From a virus: a DNA stretch of 48,588 bases. This document shows, piece by piece, positions 35,202 through 43,539 of the stretch. The stretch lies in the IMG/VR virus record IMGVR_UViG_3300035698_023788, positions 1-48,588 of that record. One strand, 5' to 3'. A program made the position numbers and the translations under genes. Within the stretch, counting starts at the first letter, position 1. Each line of letters opens with the position of its first letter. The notes beneath the pieces were generated by a model that was not told the DNA's origin, made no database searches, and worked only from the letters and a program-made list of their open reading frames with translations.

Positions 35202-35951
35202 TTAACCGTGAATCCAGCCCATTGGAGTTGAACCATCAGAGAAGTTCTTCAATTCTTCTAAGAGCTTTTCTTTTTCTTGCTGAGATTGACTCAATAGATC
35301 AACACCGTTTAGCGTAGTTCCACCAGAAGGGCCAGCGAATTGAGTGAATTTAGATCTGATCTGACCTTCAATTTCTTTTGCTTCTGCAAGCGTCCAGTCC
35401 TCAAGCCAAGGTCTAGCATAGACATCTTCTAATAAAACCTCATCCGGAGTATAATTCCAACACCAAAGCAATACCTCTTCGTCTCTTCTAGAAATTTGAG
35501 TAACGGTTAGCTTTCGGGTTCTTTGTTCCCAAGTGAAATTGATATGCTGACCAAACATCTTACCTGCGGTTTCGAGATACGAATGATAAAGTTCGTATGT
35601 CAACAAACCACCGGATCGGCCAGCTTGTAGCAAATATGCGTTGGTATACGCTAGCTCAAAAGGATCAACTTCGGAACCACCACCTGAATGTTTTGAATAA
35701 CCTCTTCGAAGGATTTGTCTAACTTCTTGAACTTCAGAAGGTAGAATATAGGATTGCGTATCCTCTTTCAACGTCAGAATCATAACAGATTCTTCCGTTG
35801 CGTTTTCAGCCTTTTGACGATAAACCTTCAATGCCTTTCTATACGCGAGGTCGAAGTGCTCTTCCTTCATGTGGATTTTTACAGATCCACCACCTAGTCG
35901 GATAAAGGTATCGTTTAGAACTTCTTCTTTGTTCGAAGCTTCTTCAGCCAT
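35202..35951 (-). CDS. 13: Neck protein gp13-like
   Basis: 249 aa. EDTQSYILPSEVQEVRQILR, EVDPFELAYTNAYLL, LTYELYHSYLETAGKMFG and LLWCWNYTPDEVLLEDVYAR PWLEDWTLAEAKE follow the pattern of gp13 of T4-like phages (the portal-neck joining protein). Shorter than T4 gp13 (309). The gp14-like gene is at 45168, on the other strand. Late element AATAAATA upstream and AGGAG before ATG. Confidence 0.7.
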   Translation of the reverse strand: MAEEASNKEEVLNDTFIRLGGGSVKIHMKEEHFDLAYRKALKVYRQKAENATEESVMILTLKEDTQSYILPSEVQEVRQILRRGYSKHSGGGSEVDPFELAYTNAYLLQAGRSGGLLTYELYHSYLETAGKMFGQHINFTWEQRTRKLTVTQISRRDEEVLLWCWNYTPDEVLLEDVYARPWLEDWTLAEAKEIEGQIRSKFTQFAGPSGGTTLNGVDLLSQSQQEKEKLLEELKNFSDGSTPMGWIHG

Positions 35952-35978
35952 GACATTCTCCTGTAATTGCTACAGAAG

Positions 35979-35986
35979 TATTTATT
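35979..35986 (-). promoter_or_regulatory. Late promoter of the gp13-like gene
   Basis: AATAAATA on the minus strand, 28 nt before ATG 35951. Confidence 0.5.
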
Positions 35987-36165
35987 CATTCTGGCGTTAG
36001 AGTATCGTACATGGCTTCAATTAGGTCCCAGTAATAATCCCATTCTTCCTCAGTCAATTGACGGACTGGAACGAATCCACCATTCGGGGCTTTTTCTACG
36101 ACCCAAGGTCGAATATTAATGGTTTCTTCTTTTTCGGTTCCTGGGAATGTGATAACTTCAGTCAT
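35986..36165 (-). CDS. Small hypothetical protein
   Basis: 59 aa, MTEVITFPGTEKEETI then a C-terminal EEEWDYYWDLIEAMYD helix. AGGAG precedes the ATG at 36165. Longer frames reaching upstream run antisense to sense or through the next gene and are not used. Function unknown. Confidence 0.6.
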   Translation of the reverse strand: MTEVITFPGTEKEETINIRPWVVEKAPNGGFVPVRQLTEEEWDYYWDLIEAMYDTLTPE

Positions 36166-36305
36166 TATGCTCCTGTTAAAATTTGTGATAGATAGAATAT
36201 GACCCAATACATGACCATCGTTGCTCCGACAGCTACCATAACATTTTTCGATAGCTGCCAGAAGCAAAAAGTTAAACCGATGATGATAATCGCATTCGTT
36301 ATCAT
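36165..36305 (-). CDS. Small membrane protein (two TM segments)
   Basis: 46 aa: MITNAIIIIGLTFCFWQLSK then VMVAVGATMVMYWVIFYLSQ, so almost the whole length is two hydrophobic helices. ATG overlaps the upstream stop (ATGA) and the TAA overlaps the next ATG. A holin-like or host membrane effector role is possible but unproven. Confidence 0.6.
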   Translation of the reverse strand: MITNAIIIIGLTFCFWQLSKNVMVAVGATMVMYWVIFYLSQILTGA

Positions 36306-37189
36306 TCGAACACCTGCAAGAACATAACTTCGTTACGGGTGCGGCCATTAACAGTCTGGGCTTTAGAATTAATTTCAGCCAGAAGAGAATCAATCCGACT
36401 TTTGGTTGCGTCAACGAACAACGGGACATCCTCTTTTGGATTTCGTAAACGCTTAACAAACGACTTGTCAGCGTCGTAGTTTTGAATTGTAGTTCCTTTG
36501 AACTCCAACTTCTTGCCGTCTTGTGCAACGTAAATGCCAATTTGACGACGTTTGGTGTCGTAGACCACAACGCGATCCATACCCAAAACTTTCGAAGGAT
36601 CCAAACTGGTAAGTCCAAGTTCGTTGAACTCCGCTTGGAATTTCACACCGGCCGTTGCTTTTTCAACACGGCGTGACTTTCTAGCGTTCTGGCTTGCTTC
36701 AGCCTTTTTACCAGTGATTTGATTGTGAACGTGCCGAAGAACTTCAACTGAAACCGCTTTCAATTTCTTAATGTCGGCGTCGTTTAAAAAGCTGTAATTT
36801 TCAGTGATGTCTTCTTCTTCGTCGATCAGTTGGATTTCTTTAACCAAATCTTCAACCCGGGATTCGATCAACCGGATAATTTTCGGCTTCAATCCAGCGA
36901 GCTTGATCAGTTGGATAACATCCGTGGGCTCGGCCGTACCTTCGACGGATCCAAAAATTACATCTTCAATATCTGAGGCAAAAGCCCAAGCCATCAAAGT
37001 ATTGCGAGCCTCGGTTGAGATTTCTTTCGTCTCAATAACCGGGGCTTCTGCTTCTTCTTGTTCACGAATTTCACGAGCCTCAGAAGTCGTTACCCAAACG
37101 CGTTTGGTATTGAACTTCAAGGAAGCGGGACCTTTTGCCGTGTCCGTTCGCTGTAAGAATTCTGGAATTTCAAATAAATCGGTATTCAT
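36302..37189 (-). CDS. Hypothetical protein
   Basis: 295 aa, not recognised. Helical, charged, with a beta-rich segment near 195-240 (DRVVVYDTKRRQIGIYVAQD). AGGAG precedes ATG; sigma70-like promoter upstream. First gene of a minus-strand operon reaching the 59-aa gene. Confidence 0.6.
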   Translation of the reverse strand: MNTDLFEIPEFLQRTDTAKGPASLKFNTKRVWVTTSEAREIREQEEAEAPVIETKEISTEARNTLMAWAFASDIEDVIFGSVEGTAEPTDVIQLIKLAGLKPKIIRLIESRVEDLVKEIQLIDEEEDITENYSFLNDADIKKLKAVSVEVLRHVHNQITGKKAEASQNARKSRRVEKATAGVKFQAEFNELGLTSLDPSKVLGMDRVVVYDTKRRQIGIYVAQDGKKLEFKGTTIQNYDADKSFVKRLRNPKEDVPLFVDATKSRIDSLLAEINSKAQTVNGRTRNEVMFLQVFE

Positions 37190-37218
37190 AAAACTCTCCT
37201 GTTCCTCAGTGTCTTAAT

Positions 37219-37247
37219 AAGATAACGTCAATACCAAATAATGTCAA
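37219..37247 (-). promoter_or_regulatory. Sigma70-like promoter
   Basis: TTGACA at 37242-37247, 17-bp spacer ending TTGACGT, TATCTT at 37219-37224, about 30 nt before ATG 37189. Confidence 0.75.
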
Positions 37248-37341
37248 GAAATCAATCTTGCCCTGAGAACAACAGGAAATAACCAGTACCTTAGGTATGT
37301 AGGATTCTTAGGTTGTTGACAGTGGGCGCCTACGAACACTG

Positions 37342-37349
37342 AATAAATA
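37342..37349 (+). promoter_or_regulatory. AATAAATA element before the 66-aa gene
   Basis: Only 5 nt before the ATG, so it would give a nearly leaderless transcript; possibly coincidence. Confidence 0.25.
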
Positions 37350-37354
37350 CCATT

Positions 37355-37555
37355 ATGAAGATTAAAGAGATCACAGAAACGCTTGACTGGCGTCATCATT
37401 CCACAAAAGATTATAATCATCAGGATCTGCTGAATGATATTGAGGGCGAGATCTACCAGGATAATGTTGCTTCCGAAAAAGCAAAAACAAAATCCAAACC
37501 AAAAAAGAAAAAACGTAAGAAGGAAAATCACCCTACGCCGGTGAGTCCAATCTGA
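37355..37555 (+). CDS. Small basic protein
   Basis: 66 aa. MKIKEITETLDWRHHSTKDY then a very basic tail KPKKKKRKKE. Nucleic-acid binding is likely from charge alone. No clear ribosome binding site; ends just before a minus-strand terminator. Confidence 0.5.
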   Translation: MKIKEITETLDWRHHSTKDYNHQDLLNDIEGEIYQDNVASEKAKTKSKPKKKKRKKENHPTPVSPI

Positions 37556-37556
37556 A

Positions 37557-37590
37557 GAAAAAAATGCCCCCTCCCATTTTAGGGAGAGGC
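37557..37590 (-). terminator. Rho-independent terminator after the AAA ATPase gene
   Basis: On the minus strand a GC-rich stem (CTCTCCCT/GGGAGGGG with one mismatch), loop AAAAT, then seven T. The T-run serves the minus-strand gene ending at 37611. Confidence 0.8.
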
Positions 37591-37610
37591 TAGTTTCGGA
37601 GTATTCTGTC

Positions 37611-38585
37611 TTAGAGATTTTCAACGTAGTCCATACGGAGCAGAGTCGTTTCTGCAATGTCTTCCCAGTCGGACTCAGTCTTCACAAACTGTGCCAACTT
37701 CAGTACCGTACGGAGGCTTAACTTCTCGAGCAAACCCTTAGCGTGCATCTTCAACCACGCTAATGTCGTTTTGATCTGCTCTTCGTTCATGCCCTTTGCG
37801 TATAACATTGTCGTGTTTAAGCTCAAGTCCTCAACGCGGGCCATGATTGCCCGGTCATCATGTAGCGCCAAGTCCAAGTAAATCGACCGAGAGATCAGTG
37901 CCGACATGTGCGGGGCCATACGGCCATCAGCTTCAATGATATCATGGAAGTTCAAGTTCGTAATAAACACCACAGTGCCTTTGAACTCAAACTTGGACTC
38001 AATGCCTTCAGCTTCAAAGCGGACGTTGTCAACGTTCCAGTTAATCCAACGCTCATCACTGGTGTCGAGTGCACTTTTCAAGATGTTCATCGCATCTTCA
38101 TCGCCAAACACGCCGTCGCAGTCATCAATTACAACCACGTTGCCGGCTGTTCGGTTCAAGTAAAGTGTCCGGTACAAACCAGCTGCGGACATACGGCCTT
38201 TGATGTGCTCGAAGTTAATTCGATTGTCAAACATGGCCTCTTTAAGTTTCCGCTCAACCGTAAACGTCTTACCGACGCCTGCTGCGCCTGCAACGACCAG
38301 TGCACGAATGCTACCGTTAATGATGCCGTCCGTCATACGCTCAAGGATATTGAAACGCTTCGTAATGCGCTTCAAAATGTCTTCGTAGGACTCAACTTTA
38401 ACCGGACCATACGAGACATCTTCTTCGTTCACACAAGCGTTAACTTTGGAGCCGTTCAAGACGATCCGTACGATACCGTCTTTGTCACCCGAACGCTCGC
38501 TGGTCTTCCAATCCGTTACCAACTCAAATTCACCGTTGATAGCTTGGCCGCGATATGTTGCGTTCTTAAGATTTACTTTTGCCAT
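37611..38585 (-). CDS. AAA-family ATPase
   Basis: 324 aa from ATG 38585 (GGAG 8 nt upstream). Walker A VVAGAAGVGKTFTVERKL at about 100, Walker B NVVVIDDCDGVFGDEDAMN, sensor 1 VVFITNLNFHD, arginine finger region LISRSIYLDL. Likely a remodelling or clamp-type ATPase of early phage genes; target unknown. Follows rIIB after a terminator, with its own promoter. Confidence 0.8.
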   Translation of the reverse strand: MAKVNLKNATYRGQAINGEFELVTDWKTSERSGDKDGIVRIVLNGSKVNACVNEEDVSYGPVKVESYEDILKRITKRFNILERMTDGIINGSIRALVVAGAAGVGKTFTVERKLKEAMFDNRINFEHIKGRMSAAGLYRTLYLNRTAGNVVVIDDCDGVFGDEDAMNILKSALDTSDERWINWNVDNVRFEAEGIESKFEFKGTVVFITNLNFHDIIEADGRMAPHMSALISRSIYLDLALHDDRAIMARVEDLSLNTTMLYAKGMNEEQIKTTLAWLKMHAKGLLEKLSLRTVLKLAQFVKTESDWEDIAETTLLRMDYVENL

Positions 38586-38631
38586 GTTCGTAACTCCGTT
38601 TGCTGTGTTTTGTTTGTTTCTCATTATCTAG

Positions 38632-38659
38632 ATGATAACATCATGTTGATATAACACAA
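38632..38659 (-). promoter_or_regulatory. Sigma70-like promoter of the AAA ATPase gene
   Basis: TTGTGT at 38654-38659, spacer TATATCAACATGATGT with ATCA-N3-TGAT, TATCAT at 38632-38637. Confidence 0.7.
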
Positions 38660-38670
38660 GCAGAAAAAGC

Positions 38671-38719
38671 ATTCTTTTGCACTTTTTTACCAAGGAAATC
38701 AAGGGTTTTGCAAAAGAAT
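38671..38719. repeat. 11-bp inverted repeat with 27-bp spacer
   Basis: ATTCTTTTGCA at 38671-38681 and TGCAAAAGAAT at 38709-38719. Between the rIIB terminator and the ATPase promoter; could be an operator, a processed hairpin or a second terminator arm. Confidence 0.6.
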
Positions 38720-38722
38720 ATG

Positions 38723-38745
38723 GAAAAGGGGTCCCTAAGGACCCC
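38723..38745 (-). terminator. Rho-independent terminator after rIIB
   Basis: On the minus strand GGGGTCC-TTAG-GGACCCC followed by TTTTCC. Confidence 0.85.
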
Positions 38746-38768
38746 AATTCCACCACTAGGAACAGTTT

Positions 38769-39704
38769 TTAAGCTCGAAGAATTTCGACCTTACCGGAAC
38801 CAGCCCAACGACCGGAATATCCTGTTGCACAACGCTTACGAACAGCGCTAACAGTGATGCCCCAGAAGCGTGCTGCTTCGTCTTTGGACACGATCGAACC
38901 AACACCAACAGTCGAACCGGCGTAGCCTTCCGTGCCTGGCTCAGCTTCAACTGACTTTGAGAACGCGGAGTTCGCAACGCCTTTTGTGTGCAAGCCAATC
39001 ACTTCGTAACGACATGTCCGGCCTTTTGCCATATTGTAATCACGAGGGAAAGCAACAACGTCTTTTGGATGGATCTTCACGATAACGGTATTTCCGCTGT
39101 CGCCGCCGTAGCTTGACAAATAGCTCTGGGCGCAAAAGTGCAGACCAAAAGAACAAGTCTGATCAGGATCTTCGTTCACTTCGTTGCGTTCAACTTCAAC
39201 AACCTTACCAGGGCTATTGTCCATGGTGCCGGTATACATATCCAAAAAGTCTTTCCGGACATTCTTATATGCCAGGATATAACCTTCAGGTGTAATCGGC
39301 AATCCGCTTTTTTCGAGGAACTCGAGAAGATCTTCAACCGCACGTCGGCTGGTATTCATCTTCACCTTTTCCAAGAAGTTCACGAGCGGCTCAACAGGCA
39401 GTTGCTCGTTCATCATCGTACGGATTCGATTCGAGACGTATCCGCCAACTTCGCTGCCTTTATAACGAACAACCGCGCGGCCATATTCTTGATCAACCAC
39501 AACGTCTTCGTTCTGTGAAACGTAACGCTTCACAGAAGCCAGGACATCCAAGAGATCAGGAATAGCGTCCCAATCTTGAGCACGAACAGCCGTGCGAATG
39601 CCTTCATAGTTTGGGTGGGAATCTGTAATTGAGCGGGTGTTCCCGTCGACCACGACCGTAACAGAGTTTTCCGTCACAATCGCTGATTTCATAACTTCAG
39701 TCAT
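38769..39704 (-). CDS. rIIB: rIIB-like protein
   Basis: 311 aa, the T4 rIIB length. VVVDGNTRSITDSHPNYEGI at the start, LVNFLEKVKMNTSRRAVEDL, GYILAYKNVRKDFLDMYTG and FGLHFCAQSYL match the rIIB pattern. The C-terminal 60 residues (SKDEAARFWGITVSAVRKRC) look like a DNA-binding helix-turn-helix. In T4, rIIA/rIIB counter prophage exclusion. AAAGGAG before ATG; own promoter. Confidence 0.85.
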   Translation of the reverse strand: MTEVMKSAIVTENSVTVVVDGNTRSITDSHPNYEGIRTAVRAQDWDAIPDLLDVLASVKRYVSQNEDVVVDQEYGRAVVRYKGSEVGGYVSNRIRTMMNEQLPVEPLVNFLEKVKMNTSRRAVEDLLEFLEKSGLPITPEGYILAYKNVRKDFLDMYTGTMDNSPGKVVEVERNEVNEDPDQTCSFGLHFCAQSYLSSYGGDSGNTVIVKIHPKDVVAFPRDYNMAKGRTCRYEVIGLHTKGVANSAFSKSVEAEPGTEGYAGSTVGVGSIVSKDEAARFWGITVSAVRKRCATGYSGRWAGSGKVEILRA

Positions 39705-39736
39705 TTTAAATCTCCTTTTCCTAGATTTGACTGTTC

Positions 39737-39765
39737 ACTGTAAACTCAAATTGACACCATGTCAA
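39737..39765 (-). promoter_or_regulatory. Sigma70-like promoter of rIIB
   Basis: TTGACA at 39760-39765, 17-bp spacer, TACAGT at 39737-39742, 33 nt before ATG. Confidence 0.5.
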
Positions 39766-39768
39766 TTA

Positions 39769-41898
39769 TTAAATTGAGTTCAAATAATCGGTTAGTGCTT
39801 TTAGTCTCGTTGTTGTCAAATTTGGACGATACCCAAAATTTAGATGAGGCAACAACGGCGCCTTTTCTTCTATCTTTTTCCACAGACTGTCAAGACTTCC
39901 AGTCTGATTTTTGAGGTCAATTCCCAACACACTCAAAAGCGTTTGCACTTCATTGGTGTCGATCTTTTTCTTTTTAGACTGCAATTGAACTTCTTCAAAG
40001 CGTTTGACAAAGGCTTTGAATTCTGGCATCTTCACATCAGGAAAATTGCTTGAACCAGTATTCAAAAACCAATCAGGAACTTCGATCTGATCAGCAATTT
40101 CTGTTCGAGCAGAGATAAGTTCGTTGAGTTTTTCCTTCTTCACGATTTCAGGAACTTTTTTCTTTGCCAAGTCAAACAAGTTGACCCAACCGTCAGATGC
40201 TTTCAACTTCTTTGAAACACATGACTTAACCCCGTAAATTTCAACACCGTCCTTTAGAGCGCCCAAATTAATTAGGGATCGAATAAACGTATTTAGATCT
40301 CGACCTTCGGTTGATGCCGTTGCCCGACCCCGAGAATTCTCTTCTCGTTTGAAGACTTCGCCGTCACGATCAATCGTCCGAAAGTTCTTGATCTCAACCC
40401 AAATTCCGCCGTCTTCAATATCAACAGCAGACGCGTCCCAATGATCCCGATCACGAGCAGGGTGGATAATGCTGTATGCTCGAGTAAAGAAGTCTGTTTG
40501 GTTCTTAGCGGTTTTCTTCGGCGCCGGCTTTGGCAACGAGGACAGCTTCTTCCATGTCGAACCCTTTGTTAGTTTCTTGAATTCTTTCAAGGAATTTTCG
40601 GCGTTCGTTGAATCGGCCGAAAGTTGGATCATAACAACGTCTTTATCGGTATGATCCGTCATGTAAGCTTTAAACCGAGGCCAAAAGGCAGTACCGACGT
40701 CTTCGACCCAAAATTCCGTGTTGGGTGATGGAGTAAGATACAACGAACTATTCGCTGGATTCTTTCGAAGGTTTGACTGATAATCAATAGCAGGTGTATG
40801 AAAGCGCAGGCCCGGATATTCAGACATGGTCCAGTGAATCCGAGATTTGACTTCTTGACCTTTCCACTTCGGTGAAATAGCTAAACGAGACAAAGTGCTT
40901 TCGGTGTTATTCCAGTGAATCTGGGCATCCCACATGGTTTTGCAATCTTTAATCTCGTCGTTCAGTTTCTTTTCGATTTCAGCGAAAATCTTATCCGCCT
41001 TGTCTTTTAGATTTTGAACAGTTCGAGGCTTGTAACCCAAACCTTCACGGGAAGCTGCAATGTCCAACTCACCAATATCAAAATCAATATCAATTGCCAA
41101 GTCAAAGATTTTGTCTTGAACATTCGAAGCGTCTTGAACCGAGTTACTCACGATCGGGTAAGCAATATTACCTTGAATGGCAAATGCACGGTTATGTGCA
41201 TTATAGCCCATATAAGGATCATGTTTACGAACGCGCCAACCATCGCCTTCGATGCTGAATCCGACCGGATCAAGAGTGAATCGGTTTTGACCACCGTGAA
41301 CTTCAGGGATCGGATCGAAGCGCCGAAGAACTTGAGTTGCTTTGGTTGCAAACTCACTAAAGTCTCGCGTGCTAACCGGCAACGAGATTTCAAAACCATT
41401 TGGTTGGTCAGTGTCAACAGCTTCACCCATCATTGCGATGGACGGAATACCTTCGCCGGACAAGAATGCCGTATAAGAACGACGCTCGCCGTCAAAATAA
41501 CTGGTCACCGTAAAACTGTCACCATAAGCGAATGGCGATTTGGAACCAACGCCGAGGGCGCCGATGAAATCGTTGCTGTTGCTTTTTGTGCTTTCACCAT
41601 ATGTGGTGTAGAGCTCAAGCACATCTTTATGTGCAAGACCGGTGCCGTAATCACGAATCGTAAAATACGGCTCAAGGTCGTTTGGCAAGTGAATAAGAAA
41701 CGGCTTATCCTGAGCACCTACTTCTCGGTGAGCGTCCCAAGCGTTGCAGCTTAATTCACGGACAACGGCCAGAACTTTGTCTGTATAAAGTCCGTCGGAC
41801 AAAAGTGCAAACAATTCAGGGCTCGTTTTGATTGTGAACTGACCTTCGTCATGAAGACCGATTCGTTCGTCTGTTCTTTGTTGACGTTCAAGTTTCAT
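39769..41898 (-). CDS. rIIA: rIIA-like GHKL ATPase
   Basis: 709 aa from ATG 41898 (CAGGAG upstream); T4 rIIA is 725. ELSCNAWDAHRE is the N-box, FTIRDYGTGLAHKD the G1, and IGALGVGSKSPFAYGDSF the G2, so it is a GHKL-type (gyrase B/Hsp90/MutL) ATPase head. The remaining part follows rIIA order. Lies upstream of rIIB as in T4. Confidence 0.88.
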   Translation of the reverse strand: MKLERQQRTDERIGLHDEGQFTIKTSPELFALLSDGLYTDKVLAVVRELSCNAWDAHREVGAQDKPFLIHLPNDLEPYFTIRDYGTGLAHKDVLELYTTYGESTKSNSNDFIGALGVGSKSPFAYGDSFTVTSYFDGERRSYTAFLSGEGIPSIAMMGEAVDTDQPNGFEISLPVSTRDFSEFATKATQVLRRFDPIPEVHGGQNRFTLDPVGFSIEGDGWRVRKHDPYMGYNAHNRAFAIQGNIAYPIVSNSVQDASNVQDKIFDLAIDIDFDIGELDIAASREGLGYKPRTVQNLKDKADKIFAEIEKKLNDEIKDCKTMWDAQIHWNNTESTLSRLAISPKWKGQEVKSRIHWTMSEYPGLRFHTPAIDYQSNLRKNPANSSLYLTPSPNTEFWVEDVGTAFWPRFKAYMTDHTDKDVVMIQLSADSTNAENSLKEFKKLTKGSTWKKLSSLPKPAPKKTAKNQTDFFTRAYSIIHPARDRDHWDASAVDIEDGGIWVEIKNFRTIDRDGEVFKREENSRGRATASTEGRDLNTFIRSLINLGALKDGVEIYGVKSCVSKKLKASDGWVNLFDLAKKKVPEIVKKEKLNELISARTEIADQIEVPDWFLNTGSSNFPDVKMPEFKAFVKRFEEVQLQSKKKKIDTNEVQTLLSVLGIDLKNQTGSLDSLWKKIEEKAPLLPHLNFGYRPNLTTTRLKALTDYLNSI

Positions 41899-41927
41899 TT
41901 TCTTCTCCTGTTTCCTAGTGGTATCTA

Positions 41928-41955
41928 AACATAAACTCAGGTTTTCAAATGTCAA
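41928..41955 (-). promoter_or_regulatory. Sigma70-like promoter of rIIA
   Basis: TTGACA at 41950-41955, 16-bp spacer, TATGTT at 41928-41933, 30 nt before ATG 41898. Confidence 0.6.
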
Positions 41956-42007
41956 GCATTAAAAATCGATTGTGATTCGCTGTGCAAAAGGAACCAAAGC
42001 TTGTTCA

Positions 42008-42334
42008 CTATTCCGCATCTGACTGCTCCCGACGGTGACCAACAACCACGACCTTTTCGGGATCATTACCGGCATCAACGAGTTGACTGACTCGAGTCGA
42101 AACAAGGTCTTGAACAACCGCGTCTTCGAGATAACGGCTGGTCACTTTCCGACCTTCGCGAACCGACCAACCTTTTGAATAGCGAGTTGCGCTGAAATCA
42201 AACTTTGTGCGGCCACGGCCTTGTTTGACGCCGACACGAACTGCGGTGCCGTCTGGAACTTTAAAGGCTTCGTTAACGGCTTTTTGGATATCTTCAGCCG
42301 TGTTGAGAACTTCTGCGGTAACTTTCGTGCTCAT
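42008..42334 (-). CDS. Hypothetical protein beside the macro gene
   Basis: 108 aa, not recognised. TAEDIQKAVNEAFKVPDG, then basic KQGRGRTKFDFSATRYSKGW and ending HRREQSDAE. Starts 12 bp after the macro gene and shares its transcript. Ends TAG TGA, a tandem stop. Confidence 0.55.
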   Translation of the reverse strand: MSTKVTAEVLNTAEDIQKAVNEAFKVPDGTAVRVGVKQGRGRTKFDFSATRYSKGWSVREGRKVTSRYLEDAVVQDLVSTRVSQLVDAGNDPEKVVVVGHRREQSDAE

Positions 42335-42345
42335 CTTCTTATCTC

Positions 42346-42885
42346 CTAAGAGTTGGTAAAATCAGCCATCTTCAAAAACCCATTCACCGCTTGGGTGTCT
42401 GCGTCATCAAAAGTGACTAAGGTTATATCTAGATCAGGTTTTTGATCTAGAATAGTTTCGACTACAATAAAGATTGCGGTGAATTTGTCAAAACCGTAAA
42501 TGCCTGTCGAAATCAACGGCGCAGCGATGGATTCGACTTGATAAGCTTGTGCCATGGCAAAAACGCTGAGCCAGGTATCTATAAACAGTACGCTGGCTGC
42601 TTGGTTATCCGAGCATTGTCGAACATCCGGACCAACTGCATGCATGATTAGTGAGGGACGATCCGGGCCGGCAATATCAAAGGAAGGAGACATAACCACG
42701 CTTCCAGTATGGCAACCAAGTGGATGAGCTGATGACATATAACTGTCAAGCCTATCGCCCGCTGCGGCGTAAATTGCACCACACACTCCGCCGCCTGGAC
42801 GAAGGCCTGGGTTTGCCGCGTTCACGATTACGTCAACTCCAGTAACTTCAGCTATGTTGCCTTGAAAAACTTTTAAATCACCCAT
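42346..42885 (-). CDS. Macro-domain protein (ADP-ribose binding/hydrolysing)
   Basis: 179 aa from ATG 42885 (GGAG 6 nt upstream). Macro signature DVIVNAANPGLRPGGGVCGA IYAAAG, then LIMHAVGPDV and IAAPLISTGIYGFD. Likely binds or removes ADP-ribose, or handles ADP-ribose 1''-phosphate; in phage could counter ADP-ribosylation-based defence. Sigma70-like promoter with conserved spacer. Ends TAG with an in-frame TGA four codons on. Confidence 0.88.
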   Translation of the reverse strand: MGDLKVFQGNIAEVTGVDVIVNAANPGLRPGGGVCGAIYAAAGDRLDSYMSSAHPLGCHTGSVVMSPSFDIAGPDRPSLIMHAVGPDVRQCSDNQAASVLFIDTWLSVFAMAQAYQVESIAAPLISTGIYGFDKFTAIFIVVETILDQKPDLDITLVTFDDADTQAVNGFLKMADFTNS

Positions 42886-42948
42886 GATCACTCCTCATCT
42901 GCATTTGAAACATTGTCATTTTCGTTCTCCGTGTTTGTTTCTCATTAT

Positions 42949-42976
42949 AAGATAACATCAATGTGATATTAGTCAA
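42949..42976 (-). promoter_or_regulatory. Sigma70-like promoter of the macro operon
   Basis: TTGACT at 42971-42976, spacer AATATCACATTGATGT, TATCTT at 42949-42954. ATCA-N3-TGAT in the spacer. Divergent from 42986. Confidence 0.8.
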
Positions 42977-42985
42977 GCATTCTTT

Positions 42986-43015
42986 TTGACAAAAGTAAAT
43001 TTCTGACTTTAAAAT
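42986..43015 (+). promoter_or_regulatory. Sigma70-like promoter of the cupin-like gene
   Basis: TTGACA at 42986-42991, 18-bp spacer, TAAAAT at 43010-43015; the ATG follows 7 nt later, so the transcript would be nearly leaderless. Confidence 0.55.
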
Positions 43016-43021
43016 AAGAAC

Positions 43022-43495
43022 ATGAATAAGAAATGGTTTCATTACCTCGCACAGTTCTATAAGTCAATTGGACGCGAAAGAGTTATCCTAGATCGGGAAA
43101 TGCAAGAGCCTTACATGATTAGGTATTGCTTGCTTCGAACTCGATGGATTGAACGATTCTTTCCCTCGTTGTCTATTAATATATGTCTCCATAAATTTCG
43201 TCAGTCCGATGAAGACGGGTTGCATGATCATCCTTGGGATGCTTATGCTAAAATCCTAACTGGTGGATATTGGGAGACAACACCTGAAGGAACTTTTTGG
43301 AGAGGTCCGGGCGGATGGAGAAAGATCGCCAAGACAGATTATCATCGAATTGAATTAGACCCCGAAAAAGCTGGCGGAGACACCTGGACTTTATTCTTAA
43401 TGAAAAGACGAGAAAAAGAATGGGGATTCCAAGACAAAGACGGGAACTGGGTTCAATGGTGGGAGTACATCCACCACCGAGAAAAATATATTTGA
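43022..43495 (+). CDS. Cupin-like protein
   Basis: 157 aa. SLSINICLHKFRQSDEDGLH and DHPWDAYAKILTGGYWETTP then WRKIAKTDYHRIEL and TWTLFLMKRREKEWGF, the cupin layout with metal-type His/Asp (LHDHPWD). A known phage and bacterial family of unknown role. No clear ribosome binding site. Confidence 0.6.
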   Translation: MNKKWFHYLAQFYKSIGRERVILDREMQEPYMIRYCLLRTRWIERFFPSLSINICLHKFRQSDEDGLHDHPWDAYAKILTGGYWETTPEGTFWRGPGGWRKIAKTDYHRIELDPEKAGGDTWTLFLMKRREKEWGFQDKDGNWVQWWEYIHHREKYI

Positions 43496-43503
43496 AATAG
43501 TTC

Positions 43504-43533
43504 TTGACTTTTAGAAATTAGAAACTAATTATA
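43504..43533 (+). promoter_or_regulatory. Sigma70-like promoter before the tRNA
   Basis: TTGACT at about 43504 and TTATAC at about 43529, then the tRNA at 43540. Spacer is longer than optimal (about 19). Confidence 0.4.
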
Positions 43534-43539
43534 CAGTAT

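Noticed and set aside
35986-36618. A 210-codon minus-strand frame
   Set aside because: Its upstream part overlaps the 295-aa gene out of frame; only the last 59 codons, with their own AGGAG, look real.
37230-37330. Small palindrome ACCTTAGGT near 37290
   Set aside because: Short and isolated; no relation to a gene start.
37908-38654. Long plus-strand open frame (248 codons) opposite the AAA ATPase
   Set aside because: Antisense to a gene with clear Walker motifs; no ribosome binding site and no protein-like motifs.
41014-41754. Plus-strand open frame of 246 codons
   Set aside because: Antisense to the GHKL domain of rIIA; a codon-bias shadow.
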